From Methylorubrum suomiense (GTDB lineage: Bacteria; Pseudomonadota; Alphaproteobacteria; Rhizobiales; Beijerinckiaceae), in assembly GCF_022179765.1 (NCBI RefSeq), contig NZ_BPRE01000001.1:62001-126000 (forward strand): 64,000 bases of DNA, read 5' to 3'. Below the pieces are notes generated by a model. It was given only the letters and a program-made list of their open reading frames with translations, was not told the DNA's origin and made no database searches. Each line of letters begins with the position of its first letter. The first letter of the stretch is position 1. This document shows positions 8,237 to 17,316 of this stretch, piece by piece. The translations under genes were made by a program, and so were the position numbers.

Positions 8237-8629
8237 ATGCTTCGGCTTCCCGTCGCTCTGCTGGCACTCTCCCTCCTCGCCTGCGCACCGCCCGCCTCCG
8301 CCCAGACCATCGTGGACGGCTCCGACGCCGCCGTCGGTCCGGCCGCGGCCAGCACGATCCTGGTGCTGGCCGGGCGCGCGCTACGCGATCCGGAGGCCCG
8401 CATCGCCGGCCTGCGGAAGGGCCGGGCCGGAGCCGTCTGCGGAACGGTCGATCTGCGCAACCGCATGGGGGCCCATACCGGCCCCCGCCCGTTCGTGGCC
8501 GATCTCTCGGAGAATATCCTGGCGCGCCTGCCCGAGGGACCGGAGCTGCGCAGCCCCACCAGTCCCGCCGATTTTCAGGCGATGCAGCGGGCCAAGACCC
8601 TGTTCGAGGCCAATTGCGCGGACGGTTGA
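8237..8629 (+). CDS. Small secreted protein of unknown function
   Basis: 130 aa. Residues 1-22 (MLRLPVALLALSLLACAPPASA) form a signal peptide; a lipobox-like LLAC is present, so a lipoprotein is possible, although SAQ after it also fits signal peptidase I. The mature part has one segment, AGAVCGTVDLRNRMGAHTGPR, that resembles a small conserved domain with a Cys and an Asn. A second Cys lies four residues from the end (EANCADG). No family is recognised. It starts 15 bases after the preceding exported protein. Confidence 0.72.
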   Translation: MLRLPVALLALSLLACAPPASAQTIVDGSDAAVGPAAASTILVLAGRALRDPEARIAGLRKGRAGAVCGTVDLRNRMGAHTGPRPFVADLSENILARLPEGPELRSPTSPADFQAMQRAKTLFEANCADG

Positions 8630-8719
8630 ACGGTTTTTCCGTCGCCCTCCCGGCCTCTCGACACGACTCCAGTGCCCCCGGATGGGCGGATCGCCGGCTC
8701 CCATCCGAAGATGGCCGCG

Positions 8720-9616
8720 TCAGGCCGCCCGGCGGGCCGCCGCGACGCAGGCCACGACGGCGAGGGCGGCGACGACCATGGCCGGCTCAATCCGCTCGCC
8801 CAGCAACAGGGCGGCGAGGGCCAGTCCGAGGAAGGGCTGGAGCAGCTGGAGCTGACCCACCGCCGCGATGCCGCCGCGGGCGAGGCCCCGGTTCCAGAAC
8901 ACGAAGCCGATCAGCATACTGAACAGCGAGACGTAGCCGAGCCCGGCCCAGGCTGCGGCCGGGATGCCGTCCATTTGCGGCGGCGCGAACCACGCAGCCA
9001 GCGGCAGTGTGACGGGCAGTGCCGCGACATTCGCCCAGGCGATGACCGGCCAGCCACCGAGGCGACGGGACAGACGACCGCCCTCGGCATAGCCGAGTCC
9101 ACCGGCCAGGATCGCGGCGAGCATCAGGACGTCGGCGGGCTCCAGGGTCAGCCCACCGCGCAGGGCAAAGCCCGCAACGACGGTGCTGCCGAGGCAGGCG
9201 TACAGCCAGAAGCGCCTCGACGGGCGCTCGCCGGCCCGCAACGCGCCGAAGCCGGCGGTGGCGAGCGGCAGCAGGCCGATAAAGACGACGGCGTGGGCCG
9301 ATTCGACCCGCATCAGGGCCAGCGCCGTCAGCAGCGGGAAACCAAGCACCACGCAGAGCGACAGCAACCCGAAGGTCGGCAGATCGCCCCGAGCCGGCAG
9401 GGGCGGCCGGATCGCCGCCAGGAGCGCGGCGGAGGCGAGACCGGCCAGCGCCCCGCGGGCGAAGGTGAGGAAGAGCGGGTCGAACCCTGTCAGCGCGAGC
9501 CGCGTGGCCGGGAGCGATCCGCTGAAGATCGCCACACCGATCAGCCCGTCGACGAGCGCACCGGTCGGCCGCGTCTCCGTCGGAGCGTCGAGCGCGACGA
9601 CCGTGGGCCGGATCAC
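8720..9616 (-). CDS. DMT-superfamily transporter (EamA family)
   Basis: 298 aa with about ten hydrophobic segments in two homologous halves, as in EamA/RhaT exporters: for example LIGVAIFSGSLPATRLALTG and VIAWANVAALPVTLPLAAW. The second half has the usual GLGYVSLFSMLIGFVFWNRG and QLLQPFLGLALAALLLGERI. It starts with GTG, overlapping the stop of a 43-codon ORF upstream (GTGA). Divergently placed is a MocR-type regulator, a common partner of EamA exporters, so the transporter probably exports a metabolite whose level is sensed through PLP chemistry. The substrate is unknown. Confidence 0.88.
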   Translation of the reverse strand: MIRPTVVALDAPTETRPTGALVDGLIGVAIFSGSLPATRLALTGFDPLFLTFARGALAGLASAALLAAIRPPLPARGDLPTFGLLSLCVVLGFPLLTALALMRVESAHAVVFIGLLPLATAGFGALRAGERPSRRFWLYACLGSTVVAGFALRGGLTLEPADVLMLAAILAGGLGYAEGGRLSRRLGGWPVIAWANVAALPVTLPLAAWFAPPQMDGIPAAAWAGLGYVSLFSMLIGFVFWNRGLARGGIAAVGQLQLLQPFLGLALAALLLGERIEPAMVVAALAVVACVAAARRAA

Positions 9617-9744
9617 GCGAACGGCACGATCAGCGGCAGGGCGAGGGCCGCGCCGGCGGCAAGCACGATGAGGTCGCGGATGCGACGGCCAAGGAAGGCG
9701 GTGGCGCCGCTCCGGCGAGCGAGGATGTCTTCGGTGAAGGTCAT
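9613..9744 (-). CDS. 43-aa membrane-associated small ORF coupled to the EamA exporter
   Basis: Reading from ATG at 9744 gives MTFTEDILARRSGATAFLG..., then an Arg-rich turn and one hydrophobic segment (LIVLAAGAALALPLIVPF) to the C-terminus. GGAGA lies about 6 bases before the ATG. The TGA overlaps the GTG of the exporter by 4 bases, so translation is likely coupled. I do not recognise the peptide. It could be a real small membrane protein or a leader ORF that sets exporter translation. Confidence 0.55.
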   Translation of the reverse strand: MTFTEDILARRSGATAFLGRRIRDLIVLAAGAALALPLIVPFA

Positions 9745-9807
9745 GGTGGGTCTCCGGTCAGGTCTGATCAGGGGCCGGGTATGCCGAGGGCTGCCCTGTT
9801 CCGACAG

Positions 9808-9840
9808 GGACAGTTACAGTACAATTCCATTGAACTGTCC
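9808..9840. promoter_or_regulatory. Candidate MocR-type operator between exporter and regulator
   Basis: Perfect 8-base inverted arms GGACAGTT (9808-9815) and AACTGTCC (9833-9840) lie in the divergent gap between the small ORF/exporter and the MocR gene. MocR regulators commonly bind sites in such gaps. Binding is inferred from position and symmetry only. Confidence 0.55.
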
Positions 9841-9874
9841 GGGACATTGATCGGTACGGTTCGGAGGATCGACC

Positions 9875-11269
9875 ATGACGGAGCTGCCGCGCGAGGCGAA
9901 TCTCAGTCGGGTGGAGGCGGTGATGCGGGCCATCGAGGCCCGGATCCAGAGCCGTGCGCTCGGGCCGGGCGCCCGCCTGCCCTCGGTGCGGGCTTTCGCC
10001 GAGAGCATGGAGGTCTCGAAATCGACCGTGGTCGAAGCCTATGACCGGTTGGCGGCGCAGGGCGCCATCCTGTCGCGGCCGGGTTCAGGCTTCTACGTGG
10101 CCGCCCGCGCCGAGCCGCTCAGCCTCGCCGCGCTAGGGCCCCGCCTCGACCGGGCGGTCGATCCGGTCTGGATCACCCGGCAATCGCTGGAGGCGGGCCC
10201 GGACCATCTCAAGCCGGGCTGCGGCTGGCTGCCGCCGGACTGGCTACCCGAGGAGGCGTTGCGCCGGGCGCTGCGGCAGGTCGCGCGCCGCAGCGAGGCG
10301 GTGATGTTCTACGACACGCCGCAAGGTCATGCGCCCCTGCGGCAACTGATGGCGCGCCGCCTCACCGAGCGGGGCATCCTCGCCCATCCCGATCAACTGG
10401 TGCTGACCGACTCGACCACGCACGCGCTCGACCTGACCCTGCGCTTCCTCACCGAGCCCGGCGACACGGTGCTGCTCGACGATCCCTGCTATTTCAGCTT
10501 CCAGGCGCTCGCCCGCGCCCACCGCCTGCGGATGGTCGGGGTGCCGTTCGGTCCGGAGGGACCGGATCTCGCCGCCTTCGAGCGCGTGCTGGCGGAGCAC
10601 AAGCCCCGGCTCTACGTCACCAATTCCGGCCTACAGAACCCGACCGGGGCGACCCTGTCACCGATGGTGGTGCACCGCATCCTGCGGCTGGCCGAGGTGC
10701 ACGGCACCCTGATCGTCGAGGACGACGCCTATGCCGATTTCGAGGTCGAGCCGGGGCCGCGGCTCGCCGGGTTCGACGGGCTCGACCGGGTGATCCATGT
10801 CGGCGGCTTCTCCAAGACCCTCTCGACCGGGGTGCGGATGGGCGTGGTGGCCCTGCGTGGCGACTGGGTCGAGCGCCTCGTCGACCTCAAGCTCGCGGTG
10901 TCGCTCAGCGACGGGCATCTCGCGGCGGCGACGATCCACCGGTTTCTCGTCGAAGGGAGTTACCGTCATCACCTCGACGCCCTGCGCACGCGTCTGGCCG
11001 ATGCCCGCGGGCGGGTGGTGCGGCGTCTGACGGAAGCCGGGCTCACGGTGCAGTCGGTCCCGAGCGCCGGAATGTTCCTCTGGGCGCGCCTGCCGGGCGG
11101 TCTCGATGCAGCCGACATCTCCCGCCGGGCCCTCGCCCGCGGCGTCGTGCTGGCGCCGGGCAATGTCTTCTCCCTGAGCCAGAGCGCGGGCGATTACCTG
11201 CGCTTCAATGTCGGCCAATGCACCGAGCCGCGGGTCTTCTCGGAGTTGGAGCGGGCGATGGCGGGGTGA
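9875..11269 (+). CDS. MocR-type PLP-dependent transcriptional regulator (GntR HTH + aminotransferase domain)
   Basis: 464 aa. Residues about 10-80 form a GntR winged helix: GARLPSVRAFAESMEVSKST then VVEAYDRLAAQGAILSRPGSGFYV. The remainder is a fold-type I aminotransferase domain. FYDTPQGHAPLRQLMA, NPTGATLSP and GGFSKTLSTGVRMG are visible, the last containing the Schiff-base Lys at about 314. MocR proteins such as PdxR, GabR and TauR use PLP to sense an amine or amino compound. GGAGG lies 9 bases before the ATG. It is divergent from the EamA exporter with an inverted repeat between. The likely regulon is that exporter plus autoregulation; the ligand is unknown. Confidence 0.9.
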   Translation: MTELPREANLSRVEAVMRAIEARIQSRALGPGARLPSVRAFAESMEVSKSTVVEAYDRLAAQGAILSRPGSGFYVAARAEPLSLAALGPRLDRAVDPVWITRQSLEAGPDHLKPGCGWLPPDWLPEEALRRALRQVARRSEAVMFYDTPQGHAPLRQLMARRLTERGILAHPDQLVLTDSTTHALDLTLRFLTEPGDTVLLDDPCYFSFQALARAHRLRMVGVPFGPEGPDLAAFERVLAEHKPRLYVTNSGLQNPTGATLSPMVVHRILRLAEVHGTLIVEDDAYADFEVEPGPRLAGFDGLDRVIHVGGFSKTLSTGVRMGVVALRGDWVERLVDLKLAVSLSDGHLAAATIHRFLVEGSYRHHLDALRTRLADARGRVVRRLTEAGLTVQSVPSAGMFLWARLPGGLDAADISRRALARGVVLAPGNVFSLSQSAGDYLRFNVGQCTEPRVFSELERAMAG

Positions 11270-11283
11270 GCCGCACAAGAAAA

Positions 11284-11307
11284 AGCCCCGGCCTTCCGGC
11301 CGGGGCT
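11284..11307. terminator. Bidirectional intrinsic terminator
   Basis: A perfect 10-base GC-rich stem, AGCCCCGGCC (11284-11293) and GGCCGGGGCT (11298-11307), closes a TTCC loop between the converging MocR and BI-1 genes. A run of A to its left gives the minus-strand transcript a U-tract; the plus strand has only CUCUU. Confidence 0.8.
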
Positions 11308-11333
11308 CTTCCGCGTTTCAGTGTGCGTTTCGC

Positions 11334-12101
11334 TTAGCGACGGTCGCCGACCAGCGAGAGCAGGAACTGGAACATGTTGATGAAGTCGAGGTACAGCGTC
11401 AGGGCACCGTTCACGGACATCTTGGCCGCACCCTCAGCGTCCATGCCGCTGTACAGGTACATCTCCTTGAGCTTCTGCGTATCGTAGGCCGTGAGGCCCG
11501 CGAAGATCAGCACGCCGAGCACCGAGATCGCGAATTGCAGCGCGCTCGAGGCCATGAAGATGTTCACCAGCGAGGCGATCACGAGGCCGATCACGCCCAT
11601 GATGAGGAACGAACCCATGCCCGACAGGCTGCGCTTCGTGGTGTAGCCGTAGAGGCTCAGAGCGCCGAAGCTCGCCGCCGTGATGAAGAACACCCGCACC
11701 ACGCTACCGCCCGTGAAGACGAGTAGGAGGGTGGACATCGAGGCGCCCATCACCGCCGCGAAGGCCCAGAACATCGTGCGCGCCGAGGCGGCCGACATCC
11801 GGTCCATCCGGAAGGAGAAGACGAAGATGAAGGCGAGCGGCGCCAGCATCAGCACCCACTTGAGGGGGCTGTTGTACAGCGTCTGGCCAAACGGCGTGAG
11901 CAGCGGGCGGGTGCCCTGGTAGCCGGCCACGGCCAGCATGTTGAGGCCGAGCGCCACGAGACCGGAGATCCCGAGGCCGACGACCATGTTGTTGTAGACG
12001 CCCAGCATGAAGCTGCGCAGGCCCTGGTCGACCTCGACCTGGGAGCCAGCGTATCCCTGCGGCTGGGCACCGTAGCGGAACGGGCTGTTGTCGAATGCCA
12101 T
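11334..12101 (-). CDS. Bax inhibitor-1/YccA family membrane protein
   Basis: 255 aa with seven hydrophobic segments, beginning MAFDNSPFRY. The N-terminus ends in a soluble stretch before VYNNMVVGLGISGLVALGL. Later features are TMBIM-typical: FGALSLYGYTTKRSLSGMGS, IFAGLTAYDTQKLKEMY with the conserved Asp of the di-aspartyl sensor region, and LYLDFINMFQFLLSLVG at the end. Bacterial members are inner-membrane proteins linked to proton/calcium leak and to FtsH proteolysis. AAGGGAAA is placed just before the ATG. It lies downstream of the FtsX-like permease gene with a 220-base gap, so it probably has its own promoter. Confidence 0.92.
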   Translation of the reverse strand: MAFDNSPFRYGAQPQGYAGSQVEVDQGLRSFMLGVYNNMVVGLGISGLVALGLNMLAVAGYQGTRPLLTPFGQTLYNSPLKWVLMLAPLAFIFVFSFRMDRMSAASARTMFWAFAAVMGASMSTLLLVFTGGSVVRVFFITAASFGALSLYGYTTKRSLSGMGSFLIMGVIGLVIASLVNIFMASSALQFAISVLGVLIFAGLTAYDTQKLKEMYLYSGMDAEGAAKMSVNGALTLYLDFINMFQFLLSLVGDRR

Positions 12102-12321
12102 GAAAGTTTCCCTTGGAAGCTCCCGGCGCGGGATGGATACGAGGTCCACGCGCGAACCCCGGCGCGTCGGGCGCGCCTCGACGCTGAATATGTTCGTTCG
12201 GCCGGAGACAAACAAGAGGGGCTTGAAGCTCACGGCCGAGATTTCAAGTCGTTCTATCGGCGGAAGTTTTTCGACCAGACGATCGGATTAAACCTTGTCT
12301 TGCGACGTTGCCGTCTGAATC

Positions 12322-14904
12322 TCAGAACTGTCGCAGATAGGGTGCCGGCTTCTGGCCGAGGATGCGCCAAGTCCCCGCCAGGCCGACGATGACGGCGAAG
12401 GCAACCGCGAGCCCCGCCACCATCAACGCCCCGCCGAGATCGGGCCGGAAGTCGAGCCGCATCACCCGCGTGACGATGCCCCAACTCGCCAGGGTTCCGG
12501 CGAGGATTCCGAAAACGGCGGTGGCCATACCCAGGGCACCGTATTCGAGGATGTAGGCGAAGAGAAGCCGGCCGCGTGTGGCGCCGAGCACCTTCAACAC
12601 CACGGCGTCGTAGAGCCTCGAACGGTGCCCGGCGGCGAGGGCTCCGGCGAGGACGAGCAGGCTCGTGAGGATCGCCACGACGCTCGCGCCGCGGATCGCC
12701 AGCGTGAGCTTGTGGACGAGGTCGTTGACGGCATCGAGCGCGTCCTTGACCCGGACGCTGGTGACCGAGGGAAAGGCCTTGGCGGCGTCGCGCACGATCT
12801 CGGCTTCCAGCTTCGGATCGGGGCCGTGCGGCAGGGTCAGGGTCGCGAGATCGGCATGCGGCGCCCCCCGGAACGTGCCGGGGGAGAACACCATCACGAA
12901 GTTGATGCCCAGCGAGCGCCACTCCACCTTGCGGAGATTGGCGACCTTCGCCGTGATCGAACGCCCGAGCACGTTGACGGTGACGGTGCTGCCGACCGTG
13001 AGCCCCAGCGCCCGCGCCGCCTCCGCCTCGAACGAGACGAGGGCCTGCCGGCCCTCCTCCGCGCTCCACCACGCGCCTCCAACCATCTGGGATCCCTCGG
13101 GCGGGAGCTCCGCGTAGGTGATGCCACGGTCGCCGTCGAGGATCCAGGCGGCATCCTCCGGCGGCTTGATCTGGGCGGCCGGCACGCCGTTCAGCGCGGT
13201 GATACGGCCGCGCATCATCGGCACGCGCTCGATCTTGGCGTCGGGCGCGCGGGCGCCGAGGAAGCCCGAGAACGCCTCCGCATCGCGGGACGGCACGTCG
13301 AGGAAGAACAGGCTCGGGGCGCGGCCGGGCAGCGAGCTCTCCAGGGCGCGGGTGATGTTGGCGTCGATGGCGCCGAGCGTCACCAGCAGCGTCGTGCCGA
13401 GGCCGAGCGAGAGCACTACTGCGGGCGTCAGCGCACCGGGTCGGTGCAGGTTGGCCAGCGCCATGCGCGGCGCCATCGCCCGAGGTCGGGGCAGGCGGGC
13501 GGCGACCGCCATGATGCCCGAGGCGACGAGGCGCAGGCCGCCGAAGGCGAGCCCGGCGGCGAGCATGAAGGTCAGGGCGACCTTGCGGTCGAAGGCGGTG
13601 GCCAGGGCAAGCCCCGCCAAGGCCGCGAGGGCGAGGGCGAGGACCACGAGGTAGCGCGTCCGGGGTCGGCGCCGGGTGGGGTCGACGCTATCCCGAAACA
13701 GGCTCGCCACCGGCACGTCGTGGGCCCGGCCCAACGGCAGGATGGCGAAGGCGAATGCGGTGAGGAGGCCGTAGGCGGCGGCGAGGGCGAGGCGCCCGAA
13801 CGCGATCTCGGGATTGAGCGGCAGCGGGAGTTGGTCGCGCAGGGCCGCATCGAGCAGGAACGGCAGGGCCGCGCCGAGCGCCAGACCGATGATCGTGCTC
13901 AGGGCGGCGATCAGCATGACTTGCACGAGGTAGAGCCCGACCACCTGAGACCCCGGCGCACCGACGCTCTTGAGGGTCGCGATGGCCTCGCGCCGCCCAT
14001 CGACGAAGGCCCGCACGGCATTGGCGACGCCGACCCCGCCGACGATGAGCGCCGTGAGTCCGACCAATGTCAGGAATTGGGTGAAGCGCTCGATGCCCTT
14101 GGCGAAGCGCGGATCGGCATTGACCCGCGAGCGGATCTGGAAGCCCGCCTCGGGCAGGGCCTTCTGGATCGAAGCATCGACGGCCGCGAGCCCGGCATCG
14201 TCGAGCCCCGGCAGCTGGAGGCGGTAGCTCCACTGATTGAGGCTGCCGGGCTGGATCAGGCCGGTGGCACGGAGCGCCGCCAGGGACACCATCAATCGCG
14301 GGCCGAAGCCGACGCCCGCGGCGATCTTGTCGGGCTCCGCGGTCAGCGCGGCACGGATCTGAACCGGGAAGCCGCCCAGCGTCACCCGGTCGCCCGGCTT
14401 CAGGTCGAGGCGGGTCAGCAGGGCCGGATCGGCCACCGCGCCGTAGACCCCGTCGCGCTCGGCCAGCAGATCGGCCAGGGGCTGCGCCGGATCGGTCTCG
14501 ACCGTGCCGACCGCCGGATAGGCCGCGTCGACGGCCTTCAGCTCGACCAGCGCCGCGCCTTCCCCCGCCACCGCCATGGCCCGGAGCGTGGCCACCTCGG
14601 AGACCGGCCCCTTCGCGGCGAGTGCCGCGCGCTCGGCCGGGCTCGCCTCGCGATTGACCAGCGCGTAGGTGAGGTCGCCGCCGAGAATCCGGCGCCCCTC
14701 GCGGCCGAGCCCGCCCGAGAGCGAGGCGGCGATCGAGGTGACGCCGCTGATCGCGGCGACGCCCAGGGCGATGCAGGCGATGAAGACGCGAAAGCCGGAG
14801 AGCCCGCCGCGCAGCTCGCGCAAAGCCAAGCGCAGGGTCAGCGGCAGCCCGGTGGCGGCCGGCCGGGGCCGCGGGATGTCCGGCCGGGACAACGTACCGT
14901 GCAT
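12322..14904 (-). CDS. FtsX-like ABC transporter permease (YbbP/COG3127 type)
   Basis: 860 aa from MHGTLSRPD; a longer in-frame start exists at 14961. [20 protein letters not shown] is followed by the first TM segment. Two FtsX/MacB-type domains follow, each with a large periplasmic loop, for example about residues 40-250 and after the [14 protein letters not shown] segment. About ten TM segments in all. YbbP-type permeases normally pair with a YbbA ATPase for lipid or lipoprotein-related export, often next to an esterase. No ATP-binding gene is adjacent here, so the partner must be encoded elsewhere. It is divergent from pdxJ. Confidence 0.88.
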   Translation of the reverse strand: MHGTLSRPDIPRPRPAATGLPLTLRLALRELRGGLSGFRVFIACIALGVAAISGVTSIAASLSGGLGREGRRILGGDLTYALVNREASPAERAALAAKGPVSEVATLRAMAVAGEGAALVELKAVDAAYPAVGTVETDPAQPLADLLAERDGVYGAVADPALLTRLDLKPGDRVTLGGFPVQIRAALTAEPDKIAAGVGFGPRLMVSLAALRATGLIQPGSLNQWSYRLQLPGLDDAGLAAVDASIQKALPEAGFQIRSRVNADPRFAKGIERFTQFLTLVGLTALIVGGVGVANAVRAFVDGRREAIATLKSVGAPGSQVVGLYLVQVMLIAALSTIIGLALGAALPFLLDAALRDQLPLPLNPEIAFGRLALAAAYGLLTAFAFAILPLGRAHDVPVASLFRDSVDPTRRRPRTRYLVVLALALAALAGLALATAFDRKVALTFMLAAGLAFGGLRLVASGIMAVAARLPRPRAMAPRMALANLHRPGALTPAVVLSLGLGTTLLVTLGAIDANITRALESSLPGRAPSLFFLDVPSRDAEAFSGFLGARAPDAKIERVPMMRGRITALNGVPAAQIKPPEDAAWILDGDRGITYAELPPEGSQMVGGAWWSAEEGRQALVSFEAEAARALGLTVGSTVTVNVLGRSITAKVANLRKVEWRSLGINFVMVFSPGTFRGAPHADLATLTLPHGPDPKLEAEIVRDAAKAFPSVTSVRVKDALDAVNDLVHKLTLAIRGASVVAILTSLLVLAGALAAGHRSRLYDAVVLKVLGATRGRLLFAYILEYGALGMATAVFGILAGTLASWGIVTRVMRLDFRPDLGGALMVAGLAVAFAVIVGLAGTWRILGQKPAPYLRQF

Positions 14905-15092
14905 GCGCGCTCGAGGGTTTCGCGTTCCGGGCCGGAAACGGCCGCGCCTCAATCTGGGCACTTCCGCCGCCCGCGCAACCGCGCCCGCCGCCGCAGGCCG
15001 GGCGCGAGCCCCGCTCCGGGGCCGCTTCCATGCCCCTGGCGCAGCCGCTAAACCGGCAGCCCCGATCCCGATCGAACGTGGGAAGCCAAACC

Positions 15093-15830
15093 GTGTCGTC
15101 CCTGCGCCTGGGCGTGAACATCGATCACGTCGCCACCGTCCGCAACGCCCGCGGCGGGCATGTGCCCGATCCGGTGCGCGCCGCCCAGGAGGCCGTGGCG
15201 GCGGGTGCCGACGGCATCACCGCCCACCTTCGGGAGGATCGCCGGCACATCCGCGATGCCGACATCGCCGCCCTGAAGGCTCTTCCGGTGCCGCTGAACC
15301 TGGAGATGGCGGCGACGGACGAGATGGTCGGCATCGCCCTCCACACCCGGCCGCACGCCGCCTGCCTCGTGCCCGAGAAGCGCGAGGAGCGCACCACCGA
15401 AGGCGGCCTCGACATCATCGGTGGCCGCGCCCATCTCGCGCCGCGCATCGCCACCCTGTCGGAGGCCGGCATCCGCGTGTCGCTGTTCGTCGAGCCCGAC
15501 GAGGCGGTGATGGAGGCGGCCCATGCCCTGAAGGCGCCGGTGGTCGAGCTGCATACCGGCAGCTATTGCGAGGCGGCGGTGGCGGGCGACGCCCCGCGCG
15601 TGGCCCGCGAGCTCGACCGGATCGTCCGCGCCGCCGCCCACGGCGCCGGGCTCGGCCTCGAGATCCATGCCGGTCATGGCCTGACCCTCGACAGCGTCGG
15701 TCCCGTGGCGGCCGTGCCGCAGATCCGCGAACTGAACATCGGTCACGCCCTCATCGCCGAGGCGATCTTCGTCGGGCTGCGCCAGGCGGTGCACGACATG
15801 CGCGCGGCGATGGACCGGGCGCGGCGATGA
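15093..15830 (+). CDS. pdxJ: Pyridoxine 5'-phosphate synthase
   Basis: 245 aa from a GTG start with GGAAG 7 bases upstream. PdxJ condenses 1-deoxyxylulose 5-phosphate with 3-amino-2-oxopropyl phosphate, the last ring-forming step of de novo vitamin B6 synthesis. Signatures: [17 protein letters not shown] at the N-terminus, [37 protein letters not shown] and [14 protein letters not shown]. The frame is open to 15030 but that extension is not part of the family, so the GTG is preferred. It is followed by acpS after 73 bases, an arrangement shared with many proteobacteria (pdxJ-acpS). Confidence 0.95.
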   Translation: MSSLRLGVNIDHVATVRNARGGHVPDPVRAAQEAVAAGADGITAHLREDRRHIRDADIAALKALPVPLNLEMAATDEMVGIALHTRPHAACLVPEKREERTTEGGLDIIGGRAHLAPRIATLSEAGIRVSLFVEPDEAVMEAAHALKAPVVELHTGSYCEAAVAGDAPRVARELDRIVRAAAHGAGLGLEIHAGHGLTLDSVGPVAAVPQIRELNIGHALIAEAIFVGLRQAVHDMRAAMDRARR

Positions 15831-15903
15831 GCGGATCCCGCAGGGCCCGGCACGGAAGCAGCCGGGCCGCCGGGCCCGTCCGGATGCAGGCCAGGAAGAC
15901 AGC

Positions 15904-16311
15904 ATGATCCTCGGTATCGGCACCGACCTGTGCGACATCCGCCGCATCGAGAACTCCCTCGAACGGTACGGCGACCGCTTCACCCACCGGGTCTTCACGG
16001 AGGGCGAGCGGGCGAAATGCGACCGGCGAGCCGCCCGTGCCCCCTCCTATGCCCGGCGCTTCGCCGCGAAGGAGGCCTGCGCCAAGGCCCTCGGCACCGG
16101 CATCGGCCAAGGGGTGTTCTGGCGGGATATGGAGGTGGTGAACCTGCCCGGCGGCCAACCGACGCTGCATCTCACCGGAGGTGCGCGGGAGCACTTGGCC
16201 CGCATGGTTCCGGAAGGCTTCGAGGCGCGGCTGCATATCACGCTGACTGATGAACCCCCTCTGGCGCAAGCCTTCGTGATCATCGAAGCGGTTCCTGTGC
16301 CGCGCGCCTGA
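15904..16311 (+). CDS. acpS: Holo-[acyl-carrier-protein] synthase
   Basis: 135 aa. AcpS transfers 4'-phosphopantetheine from CoA to the serine of apo-ACP. The family motifs are present: [15 protein letters not shown] with the metal-binding Asp at residue 8, [16 protein letters not shown] with the second Glu, and a C-terminal [19 protein letters not shown] strand region. Length is normal for the family. It sits in the pdxJ-acpS-lepB-rnc-era run, the usual neighbourhood in alphaproteobacteria. Confidence 0.95.
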   Translation: MILGIGTDLCDIRRIENSLERYGDRFTHRVFTEGERAKCDRRAARAPSYARRFAAKEACAKALGTGIGQGVFWRDMEVVNLPGGQPTLHLTGGAREHLARMVPEGFEARLHITLTDEPPLAQAFVIIEAVPVPRA

Positions 16312-16397
16312 ACTGAATACAGCGCTCGGCCGGCTTATCCTCGCGTTGCGGGCGGACCGCGCATGGTCTAGACCCCCGGCCCAGCAGAGCGGTTGCG

Positions 16398-17252
16398 ATG
16401 GACGGTCTTGAGCCGGGCCTCGACGCCAGGGGCTGCGACGGCAACAGAGACATGGAACACGCACGCGTGGATCGCGAGAGCAAATCGGAGATCCGGGCGG
16501 CGGAACCCGGCACCTGGGAGAGCATCCGCGAGACCGTGAAGGTCGGCGTCCAGGCGCTGCTGATCGCGCTCGTGGTGCGCACGCTGCTGTTTCAACCGTT
16601 CAACATTCCCTCGGGCTCGCTGATCCCGACGCTCCTGATCGGCGACTATCTGTTCGTGTCGAAATACACGTACGGATATTCGAAATACTCTCTTCCGCTG
16701 TCCGAATATCTTCCGATCGAGGCGCATGGCCGGATCTGGGGGGCGGAACCGAAGCGCGGCGACATCGCCGTGTTCAAGCTGCCCAAGGACAACGCCACCG
16801 ATTACATCAAGCGCGTGATCGGCCTGCCCGGCGACAAGATCCAAGTGATCGAGGGCGTACTCAACATCAACGGCAAGCCGGTCAAGCGTGAGCGGATCGC
16901 CGATTACGAGACCTTCGACGCGTTCGAGCAGCCGGTGAAGGTGGTCCAGTACATGGAAACCCTGCCCGGCGGCGTGACCCATCGGGTGATCGAGCGCGAC
17001 GGCGACCGCGGTTTCTGGGACAACACCACGGTCTACACGGTGCCGGACGGGCACTACTTCATGATGGGCGACAACCGCGACAACTCGACGGATTCGCGCG
17101 ATCTCTCCAGCGTCGGCTACGTGCCGTTCGAGAACTTCGTCGGCCGCGCCGAGATGATCTTCTTCTCGATCGACGAGCGCACGCCCGCCTGGAAGCTCTG
17201 GCGTTGGCCGTCCGACGTGCGCTGGAACCGCCTCTTCACGACGATCCACTGA
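16398..17252 (+). CDS. lepB: Signal peptidase I
   Basis: 284 aa if the ATG at 16398 is used; a second ATG at 16452 would give 266 aa and neither has a strong ribosome site. One N-terminal TM segment (VQALLIALVVRTLLF) anchors it, with the catalytic part in the periplasm. The nucleophile lies in NIPSGSLIPTLL (Ser at about 74; the usual Met after it is Leu) and the general-base Lys in DYIKRVIGLPGDKI (about 138). GHYFMMGDNRDNSTDSR is box E. The enzyme cleaves Sec/Tat signal peptides. It precedes rnc and era, the conserved lepB-rnc-era order. Confidence 0.95.
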   Translation: MDGLEPGLDARGCDGNRDMEHARVDRESKSEIRAAEPGTWESIRETVKVGVQALLIALVVRTLLFQPFNIPSGSLIPTLLIGDYLFVSKYTYGYSKYSLPLSEYLPIEAHGRIWGAEPKRGDIAVFKLPKDNATDYIKRVIGLPGDKIQVIEGVLNINGKPVKRERIADYETFDAFEQPVKVVQYMETLPGGVTHRVIERDGDRGFWDNTTVYTVPDGHYFMMGDNRDNSTDSRDLSSVGYVPFENFVGRAEMIFFSIDERTPAWKLWRWPSDVRWNRLFTTIH

Positions 17253-17316
17253 CTCCTATCTGCACGTCCGTGATCGCGGCATCGACAGGAAGCCCCGCTC
17301 CGGCGGGCGGTCGGCG

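Noticed and set aside
12625..15051. 808-codon plus-strand open frame
   Set aside because: Antisense to the FtsX-like permease, with only Arg/Gly/Glu-rich shadow composition typical of high-GC DNA.
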